DNA of 64,000 nucleotides, from positions 2,388,001 through 2,452,000 of the forward strand of contig NZ_CP059400.1 of NCBI RefSeq assembly GCF_014109805.1. Reading direction: 5' to 3'. The stretch is from Legionella sp. PC1000. Its GTDB lineage: Bacteria > Pseudomonadota > Gammaproteobacteria > Legionellales > Legionellaceae. Both the position numbers and the translations under genes were made by a program. The notes beneath the pieces were generated by a model, which saw only the letters and a program-made list of their open reading frames with translations, was not told where the DNA came from and did not search any database. Positions 17,052 to 25,075 of the stretch are shown piece by piece. Numbering within the stretch: position 1 is the first letter of the stretch; the number at the start of each line of letters is the position of its first letter.

Positions 17052-17071
17052 TAGTTACTAATTGGTAACTA
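17052..17071. promoter_or_regulatory. Dyad in the divergent promoter region, candidate HxlR operator
   Basis: TAGTTAC (17052-17058) and GTAACTA (17065-17071) form a perfect 7-bp inverted repeat with a 6-bp spacer. It sits directly beside the -35 box of the peptide promoter and 16 bp before the methyltransferase start, so one bound dimer could control both directions. Assignment to the nearby HxlR protein is inference. Confidence 0.4.
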
Positions 17072-17086
17072 GCTATGGAACATCAT

Positions 17087-17704
17087 ATGAATAATAAAAA
17101 TTGGGTAAATTATTATAAAATTACAAAGCAAAAGACTCTTCCTAGAAAAACTTTAATGAAAGCAATTAAATTGTTTCATTGTAGGAATAAATTCGACCTT
17201 CCCAAATTAGCGATTGATCTTGGATGCGGCTCCGGTTCAGATTCACTTGAACTTTTAAAAAATGACTGGTCCGTTCTAGCGATTGATTCTCAAGCAGAAG
17301 CAATATCCATTTTATTATCCTCCTGCCCGCAATCATTAAAGAGTAAATTAAAGACAGAAGTCGCTTCATTTGAGTCATTCACTTCTCTACCGATTTCCCA
17401 ATTAATTAACGCAAGTTATAGTCTCCCTTTTTTAAAACCTGAGCTTTTTTATAAATTTTGGAAGTTGATTTTAAAAACACTACAGCCAGGCGGACTATTT
17501 TCTGGAACCTTTTTTGGAATAAATGATGGATGGAATAGAAATAAAAGAGCCGATATGACATTTCTGAGTTACAAAGAATTACATCAGTTATTTCTTCCAT
17601 TTAAAATCGAATTGCTTGAAGAAGAAGAACGTGATGAAGCAGATGCATTAGGGTACTCTATGAAACATTGGCACAAGTACTTTGTTGTAGCGGAAAAATG
17701 TTAA
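17087..17704 (+). CDS. SAM-dependent class I methyltransferase
   Basis: A protein of about 205 residues with motif I A-I-D-L-G-C-G-S-G-S-D (SAM-binding glycine loop), followed by V-L-A-I-D-S (acidic end of strand 2), and L-Q-P-G-G-L-F-S-G-T-F-F (post-motif IV). The N-terminal W-V-N-Y-Y resembles TehB/thiopurine-type small methyltransferases. ATG 17087 is chosen because GGAA precedes it at seven bases; an in-frame ATG at 17075 would add four residues. It is divergent from the peptide gene over a shared about 100-bp promoter region, so it could methylate that peptide or act in an unrelated detoxification step. Confidence 0.75.
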   Translation: MNNKNWVNYYKITKQKTLPRKTLMKAIKLFHCRNKFDLPKLAIDLGCGSGSDSLELLKNDWSVLAIDSQAEAISILLSSCPQSLKSKLKTEVASFESFTSLPISQLINASYSLPFLKPELFYKFWKLILKTLQPGGLFSGTFFGINDGWNRNKRADMTFLSYKELHQLFLPFKIELLEEEERDEADALGYSMKHWHKYFVVAEKC

Positions 17705-17710
17705 TCCATA

Positions 17711-17741
17711 CCGTCCGTATTAAACTGGTTAATACGGACGG
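17711..17741. terminator. Bidirectional terminator hairpin
   Basis: CCGTCCGTATTAA (17711-17723) and TTAATACGGACGG (17729-17741) pair perfectly over 13 bp with a 5-nt loop, placed exactly between two convergent genes. Confidence 0.75.
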
Positions 17742-17747
17742 GGCATA

Positions 17748-19268
17748 TTATGCTCGCTGAGCTTGATTGACATTTACGGCAATATCAGCTGCATCATCAG
17801 CAATGAATTGAGTTTCTTTACATAATTTGACGTATTCTTTATGTGTAATTAATGCATAGAAAAGAGCTGACACGAGCAGAATGTAATAAATATTTTGATA
17901 GAAATAAATTAACCACAAATAAGTTAGAAAAGGCGTTGATAATACTAATAATGTTGTTACTTTCATTCGACGTGCAATCTGTATTGCTCCATAAATTACC
18001 ATCAACATAGAAATCGACAAATTCATCTTTAGAAAATCACTGGCAGGTAAAGTACTCATCATGAGTCCAAGAATACAAAAAATGATTAACCCAAATAATT
18101 TGGTGTTCGGCTTAATCGCTCCCATACTAATCGGCGCTGCCATATATCCAATTAAATGATACCCCGTTACAATGACCATTAATGAGGCCCAACTATCGGA
18201 ATTCCAGAGAAATATTGCAGTGAGCGTGAAGTTAATGAGCAAGGAGCGGCGACACAGATTATATTCAGGATGTAATTTACCAATGGTTTTCTTTGGCATT
18301 TGGCCTTCTTTAGCCATGGCGTAAAACATTCGTGAAGCACCACCTAAATAAGAATATCCTGTACCTGATGGGCTGACGATACTATCAGCAATCAAGATCA
18401 TTGCTAAGAAATTTACTCCAAGCAACATGGCTAAGTTAATTAAAGGTGAATGAAAATTAAGACTGCTCCAACCACTTGCTAACATACTATGGGGCACAGA
18501 GCCCATAAAGGATAATTGCAACAGCATGTAAACAAACATCACAATTACAATTGAAAGAATGATTGATAGAGGAATATTTCGTTTTGGATTTTCAATCTCG
18601 CTGGCAAAGGCCACTGCTAATTGAAATCCATTGTAAGAATAAATTAATCCAGCAGAAATGATTGCAGTGATTGCTGAGCCAATTCCGTATTGAGAATTTG
18701 TATCCAGGGTAAAATTACTGGTGTCAAAACGCATAATCAAGAAAATAACGATAGTAAAAATCGGACTAAGAATTTTTATTACCGTCACTGTATTATTAAT
18801 TTTGGCTAATAATTTAATACCAAAATAATTAATAAATAAATAAATGACCAAGATACTCAATGCAAATAATTTGCCGTAAATCGTCAGCACATTGTTCGCG
18901 ATTAGAACATCACTCTTAATTGCAGCCGCTAAATATTGTGTAGTCGCTTGAGCTTCTGTACCAATCGTAACCATTAATCCAAACCAATTGGCAAAGGCAA
19001 AAGGCATGCCAAAAATACTATTGTGTGACAACGCGCTAGACCGGGCAGTTGCCCCACGCACTGGGTAGATTGATGCAACTTGTGCAAGACATAATCCCAC
19101 CGCCATGACCAATAATGCTGCCAGAACCCATGCAAGGAAGGAGTAATTGCCTGCAATTTTAGCATTTAACTGAGCACTAAAGAGCCATCCTGAACCAACC
19201 ATAGCAGTAGCAGATAGTGCTGTTGCACTAAATAATGAAATTTTAGCATGCTTAGATCTTGAACCCAT
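17748..19268 (-). CDS. APC-superfamily amino acid permease
   Basis: A protein of about 506 residues with 12 or so hydrophobic segments. The first carries the APC signature A-M-V-G-S-G-W-L-F-S, and the fragment Y-S-Y-N-G-F-Q-L-A-V-A-F-A-S-E-I-E-N-P-K-R-N-I-P is the standard APC helix 6 and following loop. It should import an amino acid, or exchange one, by proton coupling; the substrate cannot be told. ATG 19268 with AAGG upstream is preferred to an in-frame TTG at 19274. Convergent with the methyltransferase gene, so not in the same transcript. Confidence 0.85.
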   Translation of the reverse strand: MGSRSKHAKISLFSATALSATAMVGSGWLFSAQLNAKIAGNYSFLAWVLAALLVMAVGLCLAQVASIYPVRGATARSSALSHNSIFGMPFAFANWFGLMVTIGTEAQATTQYLAAAIKSDVLIANNVLTIYGKLFALSILVIYLFINYFGIKLLAKINNTVTVIKILSPIFTIVIFLIMRFDTSNFTLDTNSQYGIGSAITAIISAGLIYSYNGFQLAVAFASEIENPKRNIPLSIILSIVIVMFVYMLLQLSFMGSVPHSMLASGWSSLNFHSPLINLAMLLGVNFLAMILIADSIVSPSGTGYSYLGGASRMFYAMAKEGQMPKKTIGKLHPEYNLCRRSLLINFTLTAIFLWNSDSWASLMVIVTGYHLIGYMAAPISMGAIKPNTKLFGLIIFCILGLMMSTLPASDFLKMNLSISMLMVIYGAIQIARRMKVTTLLVLSTPFLTYLWLIYFYQNIYYILLVSALFYALITHKEYVKLCKETQFIADDAADIAVNVNQAQRA

Positions 19269-19526
19269 AATCAATTACCTTAGAAAGATACTCATTTTAG
19301 AATAATGTGAAAATAAAATATAAATTTTGCATATTTTTCAGTCAACGTCAATAGGTCCAAATACAAAATCCATCTAAAAAGATAGTGAGAAAAAATTGCT
19401 CCCTAAAATAGGAAGAAACATGCACCATCATAAAGCAAGCAACTTATTGTTTTTACTAAATTTACTTCTATTCAAGCGGCAATTGCTTGTTTCTAAATGG
19501 ATTTATTGATTCAATTAGGAAGAAAA

Positions 19527-20099
19527 ATGAAAACGACGCAATTAGAAGCATTTAGCGATGATGTGCTCGCAATCATTATTACAATTATGGTACTAGAGAT
19601 TAAAATTCCACATGGAGATACCTTCGCCAGCCTTTCCCCTCTTGGACCCATTTTTTTGAGTTATCTATTAAGCTTTATTTATATTGGTATTTATTGGAAT
19701 AATCATCACCATTTATTTACCGCCGTAGAGTCTATTTCAGGTAAGATACTTTGGGCAAATCTCAATCTTTTATTCTGGATTTCCCTATTCCCATTTGCAA
19801 CAGGATGGATGGGAGAAAATCACTAAACTGCGATATCGACTTCCTTTTATGGGATAGTGCTTTTAATGGCTGCTATTTCCTATTCGATACTCGTGCATAC
19901 TCTTATTTCACATGAAGGAAAAGAGTCGTTAGTTTCAAAAGCGATTGGAAACGACTTTAAAGGAAATATCTTTATCTTCTTATATGTCCTAGCAATTCCC
20001 CTGGCTTATGTTTACACATGGATCGCTCAAATACTTTATGTAATTGTCGCGATAATCTGGTTTATTCCTGATAAACGAATTGAAAACAAGATAAAGTAA
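19527..20099 (+). pseudogene. TMEM175/DUF1211-type potassium channel interrupted by an in-frame stop
   Basis: From ATG 19527 (AGGA upstream) the protein starts M-K-T-T-Q-L-E-A-F-S-D-D-V-L-A-I-I-I-T-I, the filter-region signature of bacterial TMEM175 channels (family: FSDxxxAIxxT). After 99 codons, at E-N-H, a TAA (19824-19826) interrupts; the same frame then continues with S-F-Y-G-I-V-L-L-M-A-A-I-S-Y and further membrane segments to 20099. Both halves match what one intact gene of 190 residues would give. Unless this is a sequence error, only a truncated three-helix form can be made. Confidence 0.8.
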
Positions 20100-20198
20100 C
20101 AATTTCACTAAATACTTAAACTGTCATCGTGTTACCTTAACTCATCCTCATCCTGTGGACTGAAAAAAGTCAGTTATACTCTAAATAGGGCATATCTA

Positions 20199-21146
20199 AT
20201 GTTAGAAAATCAGATTATGAAAATAGTGAAATGGCTTTATTTAAGCCTCCTTACCTATGTATCAATGGTACCTGACTCCGCCGCATTGGATGAAAACAAT
20301 TCCATTACAATCGGAAAAGAAAGAAAAATATTTATGCATTGTGAAGGCTCAGGATCACCCACCGTATTATTCATTGCCGGTTATCCTGATCGGGGTGATG
20401 CGGGCTGGGAAACGCCCCTAACCGGAAAAAAGATAACTGTATTTACTGGAGTCAGTAAATTCACAAAAGTATGCGATTATGATCGCCCAGGAACAATCAA
20501 AATAATCGGGGACGAGCGTTTTTTAAAAAGTCGTAGCGATCCTGTGCAGCAGCCCGTTTCAGCTGCAGATATAGTGGATGATTTACATCAACTGGTTAAA
20601 GCCGCAAAAATTCATAAACCTTTTATTATTGTCGCACATTCTGCAGGAGGATTGGCTGCAAGACTCTATGCGTTGAAATACCCCAATGATGTAGCAGGAA
20701 TGATCCTTATAGATGTAACCAATGAAAAACTACTTGAGGCATGGACAAAAAAAGAAATTGAAGTATTTTACTTTGGTGTAGACAACAGCTCTAAATCACT
20801 AAGCTCCCATTATAAAAATGGTGAAATAATTAACTTTAAGGAAAGCTTCAAACAATTAAATGCTTATCGTACCCAAAAATTAAATATGCCTGCTATTGTA
20901 CTCACCGCTGGTAAGATTCCAAAGGCCAGCGAAGTAGTCAAAAGTAGGTTTTGGCCAAGTTATGTGACCCAGGATATGGCGGATTCTATAATACATGGTA
21001 TTGCTCACGCCAATGATCTGGTAGCTGATACTTTTGTACCCAAAGCAAAACGTATTGATGTAAAAGATAGTGAACATTATATACAAAAGGAGCAGCCAGA
21101 ATTAATTGTTCAACTAATCCATTCTCTTGTCGAACAGCTAAGATAG
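20199..21146 (+). CDS. Exported alpha/beta hydrolase
   Basis: A 315-residue alpha/beta-hydrolase. The nucleophile elbow is A-H-S-A-G-G (around residue 150), preceded by an oxyanion region V-L-F-I-A-G-Y-P and a C-D-Y-D-R-P-G turn seen in this subgroup; a late S-E-H-Y fits the catalytic His. A hydrophobic N-terminal segment (K-W-L-Y-L-S-L-L-T-Y-V-S-M-V) suggests export. An internal ATG at 20217 is an alternative start placing the signal at the very N-terminus. Substrate unknown; esterase or peptidase activity is possible. Single gene, with its own upstream region. Confidence 0.75.
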   Translation: MLENQIMKIVKWLYLSLLTYVSMVPDSAALDENNSITIGKERKIFMHCEGSGSPTVLFIAGYPDRGDAGWETPLTGKKITVFTGVSKFTKVCDYDRPGTIKIIGDERFLKSRSDPVQQPVSAADIVDDLHQLVKAAKIHKPFIIVAHSAGGLAARLYALKYPNDVAGMILIDVTNEKLLEAWTKKEIEVFYFGVDNSSKSLSSHYKNGEIINFKESFKQLNAYRTQKLNMPAIVLTAGKIPKASEVVKSRFWPSYVTQDMADSIIHGIAHANDLVADTFVPKAKRIDVKDSEHYIQKEQPELIVQLIHSLVEQLR

Positions 21147-21172
21147 GACGCTCCTTTTCTCGCAGGTATTTT

Positions 21173-21340
21173 TTAATTATTGGATTTCTTTTTCTTTGCT
21201 CTATCGATTGCAATTGAAATGGCCCTGCCTTCTTCATATCCTTCTTTAAGAAGCGCATTTGCTATTTCAATCGCTTTTTCTCGAGTAGATGAACTCAAAT
21301 TTTTCATTGCATCTGGATAATCCGATTTGCTCCATGGCAT
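21173..21340 (-). CDS. Small conserved YdaT-like protein
   Basis: A 55-residue protein beginning M-P-W-S-K-S-D-Y-P-D-A-M-K-N-L and containing A-I-E-I-A-N-A-L-L-K-E-G-Y-E-E-G-R-A-I-S-I-A, the conserved pattern of small YdaT-type proteins found across bacteria and often linked to stress conditions. The start at 21340 is decided by a near-perfect ACAGGAGGACATT ribosome-binding site; a longer frame upstream lacks one. Function unknown. Confidence 0.75.
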   Translation of the reverse strand: MPWSKSDYPDAMKNLSSSTREKAIEIANALLKEGYEEGRAISIAIDRAKKKKSNN

Positions 21341-21376
21341 AATGTCCTCCTGTAAATATAAGTTCATGCGAAAAAA

Positions 21377-21405
21377 TCCAGTGCATGAAAACACTGGGTT
21401 TTTTT
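21377..21405. terminator. Bidirectional rho-independent terminator
   Basis: CCAGTG (21378-21383) pairs with CACTGG (21392-21397). A T-run follows on each strand (GTTTTTTT on plus, ATTTTTT on minus). It lies just downstream of the small secreted protein gene on the minus strand. Confidence 0.7.
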
Positions 21406-21420
21406 AGTGAATACTCTTTC

Positions 21421-21756
21421 TTATTGCGCAGGTTTTGTTTGCAACTCGCAGGTAATCTTTGTGCAGTCACGGCAATTTTTTAAGGCAAAATCAAATGCAG
21501 AACCTCCAGGAGCCTCATTTTTAGTCATTGTCTGATCGGCCTGCTCATCAGGAGAACCTGAAGTTGGGCTGCTCGCATTGGTAGTACATATCCACATGCC
21601 TGGATGCGTATTTGCTGCTGGCTGATTGGCACTTGAAGCTGCTGGCTGGGTGGTAGTAGTCGTATTTGCTGGAGTAGAAGAAGCATTATCAGCCATTACA
21701 TAACTTGACACTGCAAACATACTGCTTAAAACAATCATTTTCATTATTCCTTTCAT
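21421..21756 (-). CDS. Small secreted Ala/Thr-rich protein
   Basis: 111 residues with signal peptide MKGIMKMIVLSSMFAVSSYVMA, cleavage before DNAS. A low-complexity Thr/Ser/Ala/Asn/Pro linker (about residues 25-50) is followed by a compact C-terminal region with four cysteines: W-I-C-T-T, K-N-C-R-D-C-T-K and I-T-C-E-L. The cysteines suggest disulfides or metal binding. Ribosome-binding site AAGGAGAAAATC is strong. Family not recognised. Confidence 0.7.
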   Translation of the reverse strand: MKGIMKMIVLSSMFAVSSYVMADNASSTPANTTTTTQPAASSANQPAANTHPGMWICTTNASSPTSGSPDEQADQTMTKNEAPGGSAFDFALKNCRDCTKITCELQTKPAQ

Positions 21757-22308
21757 GATTTTCTCCTTGTTTTAAATTTGCTTTTCAGAAAACAGAAATG
21801 AACAAATAAATCATAGATCTCTTTTAATGATGTTTGACTTCTTGCGCTTTTTTAATATTTTCTTTTCTAGCATGTTGTTGTGCTTTGTTGGTTTATCTTT
21901 TTCAGGAACTTTTTCTCTGGTTTTGATTTAAAAATATCACCTTTGCATGGCGTGGATCTTTACCAAGTCTCTAATTACACATGATGAATCAATTATAGCC
22001 TTCTTTTTAACATGGCAACCTAAGGTTTTCCTTTAATTTTATCATGTAGATTGCTATAACCACCCTATTTTCCTTAAAAGGGGGATAGTGTTGCATCATA
22101 AGCTGGGAACGCTTAACTGGAGAAGCAAGCGTTTTTTAGTCAATCTAATCAATACTTGCACTAAACCAGGGCTATAAAAAAACAAAAAATCTTTTTCAAG
22201 AGCGAGAAGGGGATTTTTATTCTGATATATCTTGAATTTAAATTTACGCAATCTATACTCAAAACACACTCATCATGAGTCCAGTGGAAATATTCCTAAG
22301 GAAGATGT
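21757..22308. other. Intergenic stretch, possibly holding a decayed small gene
   Basis: No intact gene is visible. On the minus strand between about 21960 and 21827 short frames read D-P-R-H-A-K-G, then P-E-K-D-K-P-T-K and, in a third phase, Q-Q-H-A-R-K-E-N-I-K-K-A-Q-E-V-K-H-H before TAA; these look like one Lys-rich small protein broken by frameshifts. The remainder is AT-rich upstream sequence for the DUF1328 gene. Confidence 0.3.
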
Positions 22309-22482
22309 ATGTTGGGTTGGGCTATTCTTTTCTTTATTATTGCGATTATTGCAGCAGCTTTTGGTTTCGGAGGAATTGCCGGAGCCGCTGCGAGTATTGC
22401 ACAAATACTATTTTTTATATTTTTGGTACTATTTATAGTTTTTATTGTTCTTGGCCGCAGAGGTCCTCCTCCGCCAGTTTAG
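22309..22482 (+). CDS. DUF1328 small membrane protein (YtjA family)
   Basis: A 57-residue protein reading [24 protein letters not shown], then a second hydrophobic helix and a Pro-rich end R-R-G-P-P-P-P-V. This two-helix pattern with the GFGGIAG turn is diagnostic of DUF1328. ATG 22309 follows AAGGA at eight bases. Longer overlapping frames in other phases are spurious. Such proteins are inner-membrane and often stress- or envelope-associated; function unknown. A hairpin terminator follows. Confidence 0.85.
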   Translation: MLGWAILFFIIAIIAAAFGFGGIAGAAASIAQILFFIFLVLFIVFIVLGRRGPPPPV

Positions 22483-22495
22483 ATGGTCGGAACCA

Positions 22496-22528
22496 GGATC
22501 GCTTCTTAATTTCATTAAGAAGCGATCC
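22496..22528 (+). terminator. Terminator-like hairpin after the DUF1328 gene
   Basis: GGATCGCTTCTTAAT (22496-22510) pairs perfectly with ATTAAGAAGCGATCC (22514-22528) around a 3-nt loop. Only a loose T-rich stretch follows. Confidence 0.65.
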
Positions 22529-22600
22529 ATATTTGATTTGAAAAATAATATGGATACCTCTAATTAACGCTCAGACAAATGAGTATTTAGGGAGATATAA

Positions 22601-23092
22601 ATGTGGCTTTCTTATCTCGAGAAAATTAATTCAAGTATGGACCTTTCTTATATTCTTATAAGAACGTTTATAATTTATATTTACGCTATTTTTTTAATCC
22701 GAACAGGCAACAAGCGATTTCATTTTGATACACCCATCGATTTCGTACTGATCATTATTATTGGAGCCGTACTAAGCAGAACAATTAACGGTCCTTCGAC
22801 ATTGATACAAGCAATGGCAGGTAGTGCTTTACTTATTTTTTTACATTGGGCATTTGCTAAACTTTCTTTTAAATATCATACATTTGGTAAATTAATAAAA
22901 GGCAAACCAAGAACTCTAATTAAAGATGGAAAAATTATTTGGGCGGTGCTGGAAGAAAATCAGATATCTAAAGAGGATTTATTAGAAATCATAAGAGATA
23001 AGTTAAAGACTGATAATTTAGATCAAATAAAGGAAGCCTACCTGGAACGTACAGGAAAGATAAGTTTTATTACAAAAAATAAGAAAATATAG
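22601..23092 (+). CDS. DUF421 (YetF/YcaP-type) membrane protein
   Basis: 163 residues with three hydrophobic segments in the first 85, including R-T-F-I-I-Y-I-Y-A-I-F-L-I-R and F-D-T-P-I-D-F-V-L-I-I-I-I-G, followed by a small cytoplasmic domain with K-G-K-P-R-T-L-I-K-D-G-K-I, the standard DUF421 layout. Ribosome-binding site GGGAG at good spacing. The C-terminal YetF domain is shorter than in Bacillus proteins. Role unknown; family members are linked to envelope or stress functions. Confidence 0.8.
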   Translation: MWLSYLEKINSSMDLSYILIRTFIIYIYAIFLIRTGNKRFHFDTPIDFVLIIIIGAVLSRTINGPSTLIQAMAGSALLIFLHWAFAKLSFKYHTFGKLIKGKPRTLIKDGKIIWAVLEENQISKEDLLEIIRDKLKTDNLDQIKEAYLERTGKISFITKNKKI

Positions 23093-23166
23093 TCAAATTC
23101 ATGAAAACCACACCACAAAGGTACATAACGAATTCTTAATACTTAACCTGCACAACTCATAGAGCA

Positions 23167-23736
23167 TTAATTGAAATCAACAATAAAAGGTTCAGCAGTG
23201 TGGGTCAGAGGGTTATATTGAAAACGATTGGTATAATTTAAATTTTTCCCATACACATGCAACGAAATTGCTACTGAGTCGGAGACATTAACTACGCTAT
23301 GAATGTCATCGGGATTAAAAGCAATAACATCACCAGGAAAACAGGTAATGGCTTTATTTTGTTTTTGAATATCCGCATACTCAGGTTGGGAACCATCATC
23401 CCTACGAATCCAAAAAAAATTTTTTTCTACACCTACAACACAACCTACTACACCCCAGGTTTTATGATCGTGTGGCGTAATTTCTCGCCCAGGCTCCCAA
23501 GCAACTATATTAACAGCCAAGGAGTGATCTGGCTCTTCAAAAATTAGCCAAGAAGTAAATCCGTTCACTGGGTCAACAGTATAAAAATGCTCCTCAAGCC
23601 AATCTGTTTTTTTAACCCAATTTCTTAAAATTAATGAAACCTTTTCCATATTTTCATGATTAGCATGTTCTAGAATATTTAATTGCTTAAGCTCTTGGAT
23701 CAAAGGCAATAATCCTGAAGGCGTATAAAACTCCAT
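23167..23736 (-). CDS. Cupin thiol dioxygenase (cysteine dioxygenase family)
   Basis: A cupin of 189 residues from ATG 23736 (an in-frame GTG at 23748 is possible but has a poorer ribosome-binding site). The metal-binding cupin motif P-H-D-H-K-T-W-G-V-V-G gives two histidines, and D-D-I-H-S-V gives the third, as in the Fe(II) 3-His thiol dioxygenases (cysteine or 3-mercaptopropionate dioxygenase). These oxidise a thiol to a sulfinate with O2. Substrate specificity cannot be told from sequence alone. Monocistronic on the minus strand. Confidence 0.75.
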   Translation of the reverse strand: MEFYTPSGLLPLIQELKQLNILEHANHENMEKVSLILRNWVKKTDWLEEHFYTVDPVNGFTSWLIFEEPDHSLAVNIVAWEPGREITPHDHKTWGVVGCVVGVEKNFFWIRRDDGSQPEYADIQKQNKAITCFPGDVIAFNPDDIHSVVNVSDSVAISLHVYGKNLNYTNRFQYNPLTHTAEPFIVDFN

Positions 23737-23828
23737 ACGATAACTCACAATTGATAAGGTTCTTTAATTAGCATAGCGCATACCATCAATAATTCGAGTT
23801 TCACTTCTTTTGCTCTTTGGATAAATCC

Positions 23829-24938
23829 CTAATTGAAATCAGGAACAGGATAATCAGGTGCTAAAACAGATGCTAGTTCTTTCCATAAGTCTATGCTTAA
23901 ATTATTGGTTTCATTCGTTATGGGCTTTAAGGTATTAAATGCAATAAACACGATTTGCTTTTCCGGTAATACAGCAAAAACCCCACTATAACCACCAAAT
24001 CTAGGATTTTGCATAAGCCAATGATTGGCTACGCCAAACCTCATTGCAAAATAAAGTTCATTTGTATTTTTCCCCTTTCCAACAGTATCTGGAGTTCTTA
24101 ATTGTTGTGTCGATTTGGCTGTTAGCAAATTACCATTCATCCAGGCATTCGCCCATTTTCCTAAATCTTCTATGGTTGAAGTCGTGGCACCCGAGCTTGC
24201 AGTCCAGGATGGATCCCAAAAAGTTGCATCTTCATAAACCCCTCTGTCTTGACTAAATGAATGTAACACAGGACAGGGTATCGTAGCTGTGCGATCAAAC
24301 CGGGTCTTTTCCATGCCCAATTTTTTTAAAATTAATGAACGAAATAATTGATTAAGCGGCTGATTACTTGCCTGAGCTAAAATACTCCCTAATATAACGT
24401 AGTCAGTATGAGAATAGTGTTGATTGGTACCTGGCTTAAATAAAGGTCCTTTCATAAACGCATAATCAATTAACTCTTTATCAGACCACTGTTTAAAGGG
24501 TTGTTCAATGACTGCTTTAATAAATCCTTCATTATAAACATAATCAGGAAAACCACTGGTACCATTAGCAAGCATTTTTAAATCAACCTGATCTGCGTTG
24601 GGCAAATCGGGATACCAGCGTGCCACTTTATTCTCAAGACTTAGATCTTTTTTTTCTACTAACAACATCAAAGCAGTTGTTAGTAATGTTTCTGTTACTC
24701 CACCTATACGAAAATACATGTCTTTTGTGGCGGGTACGGCAGTCATGGAGTTTCCAATAGCCTGAATACTAATTGGTTTTCCATCGATCCACAGGCCATA
24801 AACTATAGCTTTCACAGGCTTGCCTTTTATAAATGATCGAATTTTATTATCAAGCCAAGGTTGCTCAATCGTAGATGCATAAAGTGAAGCTTGGAACCCG
24901 AAAAGGAGCACTATAAATAAATTTCTTATTTTTACCAT
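23829..24938 (-). CDS. Beta-lactamase/PBP4-like serine hydrolase homologue lacking its catalytic Ser-Lys
   Basis: 369 residues with a signal peptide (to about residue 21) and the class C beta-lactamase-like fold: Y-F-R-I-G-G-V-T-E-T-L-L, Y-N-E-G, G-P-L-F-K-P-G-T-N-Q-H-Y-S-H-T-D-Y and a late G-G-Y-S-G-V-F. The normal R-I-G-S-x-T-K motif has Gly80 where the Ser nucleophile should be and Glu83 where the Lys should be; the Y-S-N motif is Y-S-H (174-176). It is therefore probably inactive as a hydrolase and may bind instead of cleave. GGGGAGA ribosome-binding site supports the start. Confidence 0.8.
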   Translation of the reverse strand: MVKIRNLFIVLLFGFQASLYASTIEQPWLDNKIRSFIKGKPVKAIVYGLWIDGKPISIQAIGNSMTAVPATKDMYFRIGGVTETLLTTALMLLVEKKDLSLENKVARWYPDLPNADQVDLKMLANGTSGFPDYVYNEGFIKAVIEQPFKQWSDKELIDYAFMKGPLFKPGTNQHYSHTDYVILGSILAQASNQPLNQLFRSLILKKLGMEKTRFDRTATIPCPVLHSFSQDRGVYEDATFWDPSWTASSGATTSTIEDLGKWANAWMNGNLLTAKSTQQLRTPDTVGKGKNTNELYFAMRFGVANHWLMQNPRFGGYSGVFAVLPEKQIVFIAFNTLKPITNETNNLSIDLWKELASVLAPDYPVPDFN

Positions 24939-25075
24939 CGATGTCTCCCCTGGTCATTTTCATTACTCTATTGTTTTTTATGAGAGCAACATGGATAATA
25001 AATAGCGAATTGCACTTAATGTGTACATAATAAATGCTACCCTATACTTAATGTATGCCATTTTGAAAAGCAACT

